Assembly: GCA_020430445.1 (NCBI GenBank)
Contig: JAGQJZ010000001.1
Location: 22,990-86,989 of the forward strand
Source: Nitrospina sp.
GTDB taxonomy: Bacteria > Nitrospinota > Nitrospinia > Nitrospinales > Nitrospinaceae
DNA: 64,000 nt
Reading direction: 5' to 3'
In this document: positions 42,224-50,322 of the stretch, in pieces
Position numbering within the stretch: the stretch's first letter is position 1
Layout: the number at the start of each line of letters is the position of its first letter
The notes under the pieces: generated by a model
What the model was told of the DNA's origin: nothing
What the model saw: only the letters and a program-made list of their open reading frames with translations
The model's database searches: none
Program-made: the position numbers and the translations under genes

Positions 42224-44278
42224 ATGAATCGGATTGTGTGCACCTGTGTGCTGTTAACTTGTATACTTTTCACAGCTCAACCAACCTGGGCGGATGAAGC
42301 CGCGGAGGAGCCGGGAAGCCCAAAAAAACACTATGAAATCCATATGAAGGAAGTGATCGTCTCGCTCCCGATGCAGGAAAAACTATCCAGTTCGGCCAAA
42401 CCGGTGGAAATTTTGCACGACGAGGAACTGACCCTCAAGGCCGCTCCCACCATCGGTGGAACCCTGCGACAAGAGCAGGGAATTCATGGCCAGTCATTCG
42501 GTCCAAACGTTGGCCTTCCGGTCATCCGCGGTCAGAGCGGACCCCGGGTACGCGTACTAAACAACGGTCTCGGCACGAACGACGCCTCACAGGTTAGCCC
42601 GGACCATGCCTCGACTGCGAACCCGCTGGCCGCGGAACGGATTGAAGTCCTGCGTGGCCCGGCCACCCTGCTTTACGGCAGTGGCGCGATAGGCGGCATG
42701 GTCAATGTCATCGATAACCGCATTCCCACAGTAGTCCCCGACGAGGTCGTTGGTGGAACGCTCGACCAGCGATTCAATTCCGTTTCCAACGAAACCTCCA
42801 CCGCGATCAAGCTCAAGGGCGGGGATAAATTCTTCGCCTACCATCTCGACGGATTCTACCGGGACAACGGCGATATCGACACCCCCGGCCTCGCCATTGA
42901 TGTGCCCCGGGCCTCTTTCAGCGAACCGGGTCTGGATGTCACTCAGAACACCAACGGTTTCATCGACAACACCAATGCCGATGCCAGGGGCGGCACCATC
43001 GGGATGTCCCTGGTGGGCGATACCGGCGTCATCGGCATTGCAGGCAACTTGTTCGAAACCAACTACGGCATTCCCCCGGAAGGCACGGACGATGCTGAAC
43101 TGGCCCGGATCGATCTGGAGCAGGGAAAATTCGACTTCAAGGCCGAGTACCTCCAACCCATCTCCATTTTCAACGCCATCAAAACCAAGTTCAGCTATAC
43201 CGACTACCAGCATACCGAAGGGGCTGAAGGTGAAGTGGAAGCGCAATTCGAAAACAACACTTGGGAAGGCCGAGTGGAAATGCCGCATACCCTGTTTGAA
43301 GGGTTGAACGGTGTTATCGGCTTCCAGGCTATCTCGAGTGTCTTTTCTGCCGTGGAGATTGAGGAAAATGAAACTATCGTTCCACGCACCAGCAGTCAGA
43401 ATTTTGGGGTGTTCGCTCAGGAAGGCATGCGATTCGGTCCGGTGGATACCCAGGTCGGCCTGCGAATCGAACACGCCACTTCCGATCCCGACCTGATCAA
43501 TATGAACCGTAACTTCACCCCTATCAGCGCTTCGGGTTCCGCTCTATGGGAAATTAATGAGAATCACACGGTCAACCTTGCGTTCACGCGTTCGCAACGC
43601 GCGCCGCAGGTGCAGGAACTGTATTTTGCCGGCTTCCACGAAGCAACGCGCGCATTCGAGCGGGGCAACCCCAACCTCACCATGGAAACCTCGCACAACC
43701 TGGATGTGGGCTACAAATTCGTTACCGATTGGATTGTTGTAGAAGTGGACTTCTTCCATAACTGGATCAACAACTACATCTTCCTCCAGCGTTCCGGGGC
43801 ATTCGTGGACGGCGCGCCGGAGTTGTTGAACAGGCAGAGCGGAGCCACGTTTATTGGCTACGAGGCCCGGGCCATCATCCCGGCGATGGACAACAATTTC
43901 GGAACGTTGGATGTCACTTTGTTCAGTGATTTTGTCCGTGGCCAACTGTCCAACGACGACGATATTCCCCAGCAACCGCCGCTCCGTTATGGTTTCCAGG
44001 TCGACCACGCCCTGGGCGACTGGAATTCATTCCTGCGGCTGACGCGGGCAGAAAAACAGGAAAATCCGGGGCCTAATGAGGCGGGGTCACCCGACTATGT
44101 TCTGCTCAACCTGGGCACACATTACCACGTGGATAATTTATACGGGGCGGACGTCATGGTGTATGCCAAGGGCAACAACCTGCTCGATGAACGTATCCTG
44201 AACTCCACGTCGTTTCTGCGTAACTTCGCGCCCGAAGCCGGACGCGGCGCGGAGGTCGGCGTGCGTATCAATTTCTGA
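42224..44278 (+). CDS. znuD: ZnuD-like TonB-dependent zinc receptor
   Basis: The start at 42224 has GGAG 6 bases before it; an in-frame ATG at 42212 is possible. The protein (about 684 residues) has a signal peptide (LLTCILFTAQPTWA). Its plug is strongly ZnuD-like: GTLRQEQGIHGQSFGPNVG, VIRGQSGPRVRVLNNGLGTN, DASQVSPDHASTANPLAAER, ATLLYGSGAIGGMVNVIDNR. The barrel ends in a terminal Phe (GVRINF). ZnuD of Neisseria imports zinc under Zur control. Divergence from znuACB supports zinc as the ligand. No His-rich loop typical of neisserial ZnuD was seen. Confidence 0.88.
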   Translation: MNRIVCTCVLLTCILFTAQPTWADEAAEEPGSPKKHYEIHMKEVIVSLPMQEKLSSSAKPVEILHDEELTLKAAPTIGGTLRQEQGIHGQSFGPNVGLPVIRGQSGPRVRVLNNGLGTNDASQVSPDHASTANPLAAERIEVLRGPATLLYGSGAIGGMVNVIDNRIPTVVPDEVVGGTLDQRFNSVSNETSTAIKLKGGDKFFAYHLDGFYRDNGDIDTPGLAIDVPRASFSEPGLDVTQNTNGFIDNTNADARGGTIGMSLVGDTGVIGIAGNLFETNYGIPPEGTDDAELARIDLEQGKFDFKAEYLQPISIFNAIKTKFSYTDYQHTEGAEGEVEAQFENNTWEGRVEMPHTLFEGLNGVIGFQAISSVFSAVEIEENETIVPRTSSQNFGVFAQEGMRFGPVDTQVGLRIEHATSDPDLINMNRNFTPISASGSALWEINENHTVNLAFTRSQRAPQVQELYFAGFHEATRAFERGNPNLTMETSHNLDVGYKFVTDWIVVEVDFFHNWINNYIFLQRSGAFVDGAPELLNRQSGATFIGYEARAIIPAMDNNFGTLDVTLFSDFVRGQLSNDDDIPQQPPLRYGFQVDHALGDWNSFLRLTRAEKQENPGPNEAGSPDYVLLNLGTHYHVDNLYGADVMVYAKGNNLLDERILNSTSFLRNFAPEAGRGAEVGVRINF

Positions 44279-44457
44279 GGAGGGAACGTTTTTATTTTGA
44301 CTTCCAGGAAGGGCGGGGGATTTGTTCCAGTCTCTGGTGGGGCAGAACATCCCCCGTCCTGAATGGGAGAGACAATGGCACGCGCGGGCTTTTCTTTAGT
44401 CCCATTCTGATCACCATGAAACGGAGCGAGGTGCCGCCGGAACAGGTGTGAACTCTC

Positions 44458-45123
44458 TCAGAGGTTCACTTGCCGGGTCAATTCCGACTCCAGCCGCTCA
44501 AGCTGGTCGTGGGTGATGCGGCTGTAGAAACTGAAGTAATTGTCGGACCGGTTTTTCATCAAACGGAGAATCTCCACATACAGGGCAAAGCGGAGCGCCA
44601 GCTTTTCCAGCACGTCCGAAAGGCCCGACACGCCCCCCTGGATCCCCCGCAGGTTGGAAGCGGCGGAGTGATAATAGCTTTTGCCTTTATCGAAATAGCC
44701 GTCTCCACGGATGCGGTACCCGGACCCGAGCAGGCCGAGATAGAGAAGCAGGAAATCGGCATTCACCTTGTACAACCAGTACCGGCGCGCCCGTTCCACC
44801 TCGTCGACCGCCTGCTGGCCCACGTCGGAACCCAGACCCACCACATTCCGGTTCATCATGGAGAGATTTTTGGGATTGGCAAGCTCCGCCAGGGTGAGGA
44901 TCAGGTACTGGTTCACATCCTCATCATATTGCAGTTCATTGTCCTTCACCTGCTTCCAGTTGGCATCGCGCCAGGCGTCGTCCCGCCCTTCGTCCAATAC
45001 GGGATTGAACCCCGCGTTGGAAGGCCGGTCCTCTTCCACCCGGGTGGTCATCAGGTTTTCAAAGAAAAACGATTCCGTGGTTTCAGTCGCTCCCGTGTCC
45101 AGATGGCAAAATCGTACGGTCAT
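44458..45123 (-). CDS. Protein of unknown function (221 residues)
   Basis: The ATG at 45123 is preferred over longer starts because a perfect AGGAGG stands 7 bases before it. The product has no signal peptide. Helical segments dominate (NQYLILTLAELANPKNLSMM, RARRYWLYKVNADFLLLYLG, VLEKLALRFALYVEILRLMK) and the C-terminus is charged (RITHDQLERLESELTRQ). The pattern suggests an all-helical cytoplasmic protein. I recognise no family. It stands alone with its own promoter-like sequence. Confidence 0.68.
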   Translation of the reverse strand: MTVRFCHLDTGATETTESFFFENLMTTRVEEDRPSNAGFNPVLDEGRDDAWRDANWKQVKDNELQYDEDVNQYLILTLAELANPKNLSMMNRNVVGLGSDVGQQAVDEVERARRYWLYKVNADFLLLYLGLLGSGYRIRGDGYFDKGKSYYHSAASNLRGIQGGVSGLSDVLEKLALRFALYVEILRLMKNRSDNYFSFYSRITHDQLERLESELTRQVNL

Positions 45124-45154
45124 GTCGCAGCCTCCTGTTAAAGTCCACCCCCTC

Positions 45155-45183
45155 AGGATAGACAAGGCAAACCGCCCAATCAA
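45155..45183 (-). promoter_or_regulatory. Promoter upstream of the 221-residue unknown gene
   Basis: On the minus strand TTGATT (45178-45183) and TATCCT (45155-45160) are separated by 17 bases, about 32 bases before the start codon, with AGGAGG between. This also supports the chosen start. Confidence 0.5.
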
Positions 45184-45383
45184 GCTGTTGAACCATGAAT
45201 ACAACACTTTATCAGCACTCAAGGAACAGGATTGCCAATCCTGCGCCACCCGGACAGACGGGTTTAAACAGGCTGTTTTCAATCAGGAACACCACTTAAA
45301 ATCGTGCCCGGCTGCGGGCGGGACGGTTCTTTCGGGAATCGTGAGACACTGGAGTCGGCAATATCGAATCACGAGGGGTTCTC

Positions 45384-46262
45384 TCAAGCCCGGCGCGCCG
45401 CCAGAGACAGGCCCACCAGGGTGAAAAAACAGAAAAACAGGATGATGGCGTCGTTTGCCTGAAGCGGGTTTTGATTGAGGAAAAATCCCCATCCCAACGC
45501 ACCGGCGGCGAAGAAGAGGGGTCCGCCCCATTGCAGGTACCACAATCCGCCGGGACGTCCGAAAAACCACACCGCCACACCGATCAGAGGCACCGCACAC
45601 ACCGCGAGAAAGGCGACTTCATACAGATTGAATTCAGGAAGGGAGGGCGGCGGCGTGGTCCGTTCCGGAGTGAGCGCAAAAACCAGGTTGATGTTGCGCA
45701 GGGATTCACAACTGGGATGCACCCGCTCAATGTCGTCCCCGCAGTCGAGTTGGTAAAACGTGCGCGCCCGTTCATAATCCTTGGCCGAATGGAAACTGCG
45801 GGCGAGGTGGAAACAGGGACCGTAGTCGCGCTTCGCTGGAGGTTTGAATCCGTTCCGGCACAAGGGTTCGAGATGGCGGATGGCGCGCCGGGTCTGCCGG
45901 ATTTTAAGATACTCCTTGCCCAGGTAATAACAGGTGACCTCGCCTTCGGTGGCGCACTTTTCCTCGAGAAATTCCGCCTCGCGGTCGAGGATTCCCATCT
46001 GCTGGGAAAGGGAGAGCAGCGGCGTGCAGGCACGCAGGCCCATGGGGTGGCTCTGGCAGGCCTGGCGGTAATAAACCAGCGCCGTGTCCATGTCCTTCGC
46101 TTTCTCCGCCTCGATGCCCAGCAGGATGCAGTTCATCGTCTGTCCCGGCTTGCATTCGATGGGAGGTTGCGATGGTGCTTCATCGGCAATCGCATGGCCC
46201 GCGAACAGCGCCAGCACACCTAAAAAAAACAAAACCCGCCGGATAAAAAAGTCCATTTTCAT
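45384..46262 (-). CDS. Exported TPR/Sel1-like protein with C-terminal membrane segments
   Basis: The start at 46262 (ATG) is chosen over an upstream TTG. The 292-residue protein has a signal peptide (RVLFFLGVLALFAGHAIA). Sel1/TPR-like helical repeats rich in paired cysteines follow (NCILLGIEAEKAKDMDTALV, ACQSHPMGLRACTPLLSLSQ, CYYLGKEYLKIRQTRRAIRH, CFHLARSFHSAKDYERA). Three hydrophobic helices end the protein (VAFLAVCAVPLIGVAVWFFG and two more). The repeats would lie in the periplasm, anchored by the C-terminal helices. Its function is unknown. The nearest genes give no operon context. Confidence 0.75.
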   Translation of the reverse strand: MKMDFFIRRVLFFLGVLALFAGHAIADEAPSQPPIECKPGQTMNCILLGIEAEKAKDMDTALVYYRQACQSHPMGLRACTPLLSLSQQMGILDREAEFLEEKCATEGEVTCYYLGKEYLKIRQTRRAIRHLEPLCRNGFKPPAKRDYGPCFHLARSFHSAKDYERARTFYQLDCGDDIERVHPSCESLRNINLVFALTPERTTPPPSLPEFNLYEVAFLAVCAVPLIGVAVWFFGRPGGLWYLQWGGPLFFAAGALGWGFFLNQNPLQANDAIILFFCFFTLVGLSLAARRA

Positions 46263-46492
46263 GAAACCGTCTTTTGAAGGAACAGGCAACAGGACGCCTC
46301 TAAAAACCGCAACGGACCGCGCACGGCCCGGCTTTCAGGACCTCCGGGTTGCCGGAAGGAACACATCGAACGATCAGGCGTCCCCGAAAATTTCATTATA
46401 CCCTTCGTCCGTGAAAGGGTGTCGCATTTTCACCCGCCGTGTTTTAAAATCAGGACCAGACCGAACAAACCTTAAACCATCAGGAAACCAGC

Positions 46493-47470
46493 ATGATCGA
46501 CCGTCCGAGAAGAAACCGCGTCAGCCCCGGCATTCGGGACCTTGTCGCCGAAACCCGCCTGACCCCCGCAAACCTCGTCTGGCCCGCCTTCGTCACCGAA
46601 GGCAGCGGCGTGCGCGACGAAATCAGTTCCATGCCCGGCATCTTCCGCTTCAGTATCGACGAACTCGTCCGGGAACTGACCCGGGCGCATGTCCTCGGTG
46701 TGCAGGGCGTGGCGCTGTTTCCGGTGATCGAGAACAACCTCAAGGACCCGACAGGCAAGGAAAGCCTGAATCCCGACGGACTGCTGCAGCGGGCCATCCG
46801 CAACATAAAATCGAATCTGCCGGGAATGGTGGTGATCACCGACGTGGCGCTCGACCCCTACTCCAGCGACGGCCACGACGGACTGGTGATGGACGGTGAA
46901 ATCCTGAACGACGAAACCCTGCCCCTGCTCGCGAAGATGGCCGTGGCGCAGGCGCGCGCCGGGACGGATGTCGTCGCGCCTTCGGACATGATGGACGGCC
47001 GCGTGCTGGCGATCCGCGAAGCGCTCGACGCGGAAGGGTTCACCAAGGTCGGCATCTGCAGTTACTGCCTCAAGTACGCCTCGGCATTTTATGGACCTTT
47101 CCGCGATGCGCTGGATTCCGCGCCACGTGGCGGCGACAAGAAAACCTACCAGATGGACGTGCGCAACCAGCGCGAGGCCCTGCGCGAGATCGAACTCGAC
47201 GAAGCGGAAGGCGCCGACTGGCTGCTGGTGAAACCCGGCCTGCCCTTTCTCGACATGATCCGGCTGGCGCGGGAGAACTCAGCGCTCCCCATCGCCGCCT
47301 ACCACGTGAGCGGCGAATACGCCATGCTCAAGGCGGCGGCGGCGAAAGGCTGGCTCGATTACGAGCAGTGCCTGCTGGAATCGCTGATGTGCATGCGCCG
47401 GGCGGGGGCGGACATCCTGTTCACCTACGGCGCTCTGGATGCCGCGGAATTGCTGCAGGGAAACCGGTGA
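46493..47470 (+). CDS. hemB: Porphobilinogen synthase HemB, zinc-site cysteines absent
   Basis: HemB condenses two 5-aminolevulinate molecules to porphobilinogen in tetrapyrrole synthesis. The 325-residue protein has normal length and both Schiff-base lysines, K194 (SYCLKYASAFYGPFR) and K247 (LLVKPGLPFLDM). The metal-switch segment at about 117-130 reads DVALDPYSSDGHDG. Zinc enzymes have three cysteines there (DVCLCxYTSHGHCG), so this is the Asp-type, zinc-independent and Mg-activated form as in Pseudomonas. It is followed 22 bases later by a Fur-family regulator on the same strand. Confidence 0.96.
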   Translation: MIDRPRRNRVSPGIRDLVAETRLTPANLVWPAFVTEGSGVRDEISSMPGIFRFSIDELVRELTRAHVLGVQGVALFPVIENNLKDPTGKESLNPDGLLQRAIRNIKSNLPGMVVITDVALDPYSSDGHDGLVMDGEILNDETLPLLAKMAVAQARAGTDVVAPSDMMDGRVLAIREALDAEGFTKVGICSYCLKYASAFYGPFRDALDSAPRGGDKKTYQMDVRNQREALREIELDEAEGADWLLVKPGLPFLDMIRLARENSALPIAAYHVSGEYAMLKAAAAKGWLDYEQCLLESLMCMRRAGADILFTYGALDAAELLQGNR

Positions 47471-47492
47471 CCGTTCTCTCCGGCCTCTGCCG

Positions 47493-47927
47493 ATGAAAAC
47501 GAATCCATCCCCCAAGGCCAAAGACAAGTCGCTCGAACTGCTGCGCGGCAAAGGCCTCAACGTCACCCATCCGCGCCGGAAAATCCTCGCCTACCTTCTC
47601 GACCACCACGGACCGTTTTCCGTGGAGGAAATCCATCAAAGCATGGGAGAGGGATTTTGCGATCTGGCAACGGTGTACCGGTGCCTCGGCCAGTTCGAAA
47701 AGAAAGGACTGGTGGAACGGCGCTACTTCGGCGACGACATTCTGCGCTATGAATACCTCGACCACGCGCATCACCATCACCACATCATCTGCACGCAATG
47801 CAAGGCCGTCACGCAACTCGACGACTGCGATATCGCAAAACTCGAATCCATGGTGAAGGACCGCGGTTACCGCGACGTCTCACACACCCTGGAGTTTTTC
47901 GGCGTCTGCGCCAAATGCCAGCCCTGA
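47493..47927 (+). CDS. Fur-family regulator (possibly Zur)
   Basis: The ATG at 47493 gives a 144-residue Fur-family protein. The winged-helix part has LNVTHPRRKILAYLLDHHGP, SVEEIHQSM and the recognition helix DLATVYRCLGQFEKKGLV. The metal part has HHHHHIICTQC with C-x2-C and a second C-x2-C at the end (CAKC), the structural zinc site. The unusually long run of histidines (HAHHHHH) and the surrounding zinc genes favour Zur over Fur or PerR, but sequence alone does not decide. It lies 22 bases after hemB and converges on the His-rich/ArsR pair. Confidence 0.85.
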   Translation: MKTNPSPKAKDKSLELLRGKGLNVTHPRRKILAYLLDHHGPFSVEEIHQSMGEGFCDLATVYRCLGQFEKKGLVERRYFGDDILRYEYLDHAHHHHHIICTQCKAVTQLDDCDIAKLESMVKDRGYRDVSHTLEFFGVCAKCQP

Positions 47928-47954
47928 GACCGCCTTAACCGATTACGAACCCGT

Positions 47955-48299
47955 TCAAACCGTCGAAACCGGCCCGTGGTCGTCGCAGTGCGTCTCATGC
48001 GGATGGTGCAGGTGGCCGTCGACCAGGTAGTCGATGTGATCGCCATGCGGCACCGCTTCGTGGCCGCAGTTCTCCCCGTGGACATGCTCCCCGCCGTGGG
48101 CGTTGCAGGAATGATCCGGCGTGCAGGCATCCGGGTTGGCGCCCCCCACTTCCAGCCGGTGTTCGTCGACGTGCCCGGCGTGCATGTTGTGCAGGTGGCC
48201 GTCGTGGAGGTAATCCACATGCCCGGCGTGCAGAATGCGGGTGTGACCGCACTGGTCGCCGTGCTGGTGCTGGTGTTCTTGATGGACATCGCAACTCAT
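47955..48299 (-). CDS. Histidine-rich metal-binding protein with duplicated repeat
   Basis: This 114-residue protein contains 26 histidines and 7 cysteines or so. It consists of two copies of a unit about 33 residues long (about 15-47 and 76-108), each reading CGH, then HxxHxDYLxDGHLHxxHxxHxDxH. There is no signal peptide, so it is likely a cytoplasmic zinc buffer or chaperone. It follows the SmtB-like repressor by 18 bases on the same strand with a strong AAAGGAGG, as expected for a zinc-induced store. Similar proteins appear beside ArsR/SmtB regulators, but the precise function is not established here. Confidence 0.82.
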   Translation of the reverse strand: MSCDVHQEHQHQHGDQCGHTRILHAGHVDYLHDGHLHNMHAGHVDEHRLEVGGANPDACTPDHSCNAHGGEHVHGENCGHEAVPHGDHIDYLVDGHLHHPHETHCDDHGPVSTV

Positions 48300-48317
48300 A
48301 AAATCCTCCTTTATGAA

Positions 48318-48698
48318 TCAGCGCTGGTCCTCGTTGGCATGCTCGATCACGGTCTGGATGAGATCGTAGACATGCGCGTCGGCCAGACTGTAGAAAAAAT
48401 GTTTCCCCTCGCGCCGGCGCTTGACGAGATTTTCCCGCCTCAAGAGGCGCAGGCGCTGGGAGATGGTCGAGATTTCCTCATCGAATTCCTGCGCCAGTTC
48501 GGTCACGCAGCATTCGTCCGCCGCCAGCCGCTCCAGCATGCGCAGGCGCGGCGTGTCGCCGATGGCGCGGAAAATTTCCGCCGCCCTCTCCAGCGTCGCC
48601 GGGTCGGTCAGGCGCACTTTCCGCCCCTTGCGGTGCGGGCTCGCCGAACAATCGTCCGGCGGCTTCTTCTTCGATCGTGTTTTGGCTGAATCAATCAT
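48318..48698 (-). CDS. ArsR/SmtB-family zinc-sensing repressor
   Basis: The 126-residue protein has the ArsR winged helix (AAEIFRAIGDTPRLRMLERL, CCVTELAQEFDEEISTISQR, NLVKRRREGKHFFYSL). The C-terminal helix DAHVYDLIQTVIEHANE fits the alpha-5 zinc-site pattern DxH-x10-HxxE exactly, as in SmtB and CzrA. An extra basic/Lys-rich N-terminus carries one Cys. It probably represses the His-rich gene downstream and itself, releasing DNA when zinc is high. Confidence 0.9.
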   Translation of the reverse strand: MIDSAKTRSKKKPPDDCSASPHRKGRKVRLTDPATLERAAEIFRAIGDTPRLRMLERLAADECCVTELAQEFDEEISTISQRLRLLRRENLVKRRREGKHFFYSLADAHVYDLIQTVIEHANEDQR

Positions 48699-48718
48699 TT
48701 CATCACTTGTTCAAATGA
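48695..48718 (-). promoter_or_regulatory. Candidate ArsR operator overlapping the repressor start
   Basis: TCATTT (48695-48700) and AAATGA (48713-48718) form 6-bp inverted arms around a 12-base centre containing TGAACA. This resembles SmtB/ArsR-type imperfect 12-2-12 sites. It overlaps the start codon, consistent with autoregulation, but was not matched to a consensus. Confidence 0.35.
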
Positions 48719-48765
48719 GAATAACAAAAAAAGGCCAGCAGCGTCAAGCCTGAGAAGCGGACGAA

Positions 48766-50316
48766 TCAGAGTTTTTTGAGGATCGCCAGCACTTCCCTGC
48801 CGGCGCGGCGCTCGTGGGAGTGGTCGCATTTCTCCAGGCGCACAATTTCAAAGCTCCCGGAAAAATGTTCGCGGATGTGGTCCTGCGTGGTGTTGTAGGG
48901 CGGGCCGCCTGCCTCGCCGGTTTCGTAGAACACACCGGCGAGCAGCCCTCCGGGCCTGAGAATACGCCGTGCAGTCTCGACATACCGCTCACGGTCGCGC
49001 GGATGGATGGCGCAAAAAAAAGTCTGTTCCAACATGAGGTCGTAGGAAGCGTCGTGGGTCGAGTCGAGTTCAAAAAAATCGGACTGGATCACCCGGGCGG
49101 CAAGGCCGGCGCGTTCCAGGTTGCCGCGCAAAAGACCGACCGCGCCCTCGGTGTAATCGACACCGGTGACCTCGCATCCCTGACGGACGCAGTACAGCAC
49201 CTCGTGCCCCTGGCCGCACCCGGGGATGATGACCCGTCCCGGATTCAACGCGCCCTCTTCCCACAGCCGTTTCAACGGTGGCGACACCGCGCCGATGTCC
49301 CACCGGAGGTCGTCATGATTGTAATAGGCCTGCCAGTGGTCGCGCTGGAACCCGTCTTCCGGAGCCCTCCGGCCATCCGGCATCAAATCAAAAAACCGCG
49401 CCAGATGGGCGATGGCGGCGCGCGCCATGGCCTCGACCGCCTCTTTCGCGTTGCCGCCGATGTGCGGCGTGGCGATGAGATTCGGGTGCGATAACAGGTC
49501 GAGGTCCACCGGCGGCTCCTGCGTGAACACATCCAGCGCCGCGCCCTGCAGATGACCCGAGCGCAACGCCGCTTTCAACGCGTCTTCATCCACCACCCCG
49601 CCGCGGCTGGTGTTGATCAGAAACGACCCGGGTTTCATCCGCCCGAGGCTGCCCCCGTTCAGCATGCCGCGCGTACTGGCGTCGAGCGGCACGTGCAGGC
49701 TGAGGATATCGGATTCCGCCAGCACGGTGTCCCAGTCCACCTCCACCACGCCCGTCTCGCGGCAGAAGTCCGACATGGGCAGAAGGTCGCGCACCAGCAC
49801 GCGGCATTGAAACGGAGCCAGAAGCCGCGCCACCTCTTTTCCCACGTGGCCACAGCCGACGATGCCGATGGTTTTACCGCGCAGTTCGACGCCGCCATTC
49901 TTGTGCCACTCCCCCCGGCTCAGGCGGCTGCCGGTCACCCACACGTTGTGGCACAGCGTCAGCATGAAACCGAGCGTCAACTCCGCCACCGACCGGCGAT
50001 TGACCCCACCTTCCCAGCCGAGCGCGACGCCCTGCTTTTCCAGCGCGGCCTGATCGACGTTGTCGAGCCCCACGCCGTACTTGGCGACAATTTTTAAGTC
50101 CGGAAGGTTTTGCAGCACCCGTTCGGTCACCGGATCGCGTCCGACCAGCAGTGCGGCCGCACCCCCGGCAAACCGGATCAGGCCGTCTTCGTCAAAATAA
50201 TCGGGAGAATCGTTGAACAGGACTTCGGGAAACAGGCGGGAAAGTTCTGCCCTTAAGGCCGGTACCCGGCACAGGGCAGGCGGAGTCACGGCGACCTTCG
50301 GCGATGGCGTTCCCAT
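48766..50316 (-). CDS. D-2-hydroxyacid dehydrogenase fused to TPMT-like methyltransferase
   Basis: The 516-residue protein has two complete domains. Residues 1-310 are a SerA-type NAD-dependent dehydrogenase: GVGLDNVD, Rossmann motif GIVGCGHVGKEVA (151-163), and the catalytic Arg, Glu and His in NTSRGGVVDED (R238), TQEPP (E267) and TPHIGG (H285). Residues about 325-516 are a thiopurine/thiol/halide-type class I SAM methyltransferase: HWQAYYNHDDLRWDIG, motif I VIIPGCGQGHE (362-372), VTGVDYTE, LRPGGLLAGVFYE. A fused reductase-methyltransferase suggests sequential action on one substrate. It starts 6 bases after the TraB-like gene. Confidence 0.88.
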   Translation of the reverse strand: MGTPSPKVAVTPPALCRVPALRAELSRLFPEVLFNDSPDYFDEDGLIRFAGGAAALLVGRDPVTERVLQNLPDLKIVAKYGVGLDNVDQAALEKQGVALGWEGGVNRRSVAELTLGFMLTLCHNVWVTGSRLSRGEWHKNGGVELRGKTIGIVGCGHVGKEVARLLAPFQCRVLVRDLLPMSDFCRETGVVEVDWDTVLAESDILSLHVPLDASTRGMLNGGSLGRMKPGSFLINTSRGGVVDEDALKAALRSGHLQGAALDVFTQEPPVDLDLLSHPNLIATPHIGGNAKEAVEAMARAAIAHLARFFDLMPDGRRAPEDGFQRDHWQAYYNHDDLRWDIGAVSPPLKRLWEEGALNPGRVIIPGCGQGHEVLYCVRQGCEVTGVDYTEGAVGLLRGNLERAGLAARVIQSDFFELDSTHDASYDLMLEQTFFCAIHPRDRERYVETARRILRPGGLLAGVFYETGEAGGPPYNTTQDHIREHFSGSFEIVRLEKCDHSHERRAGREVLAILKKL

Positions 50317-50322
50317 CGTCCG

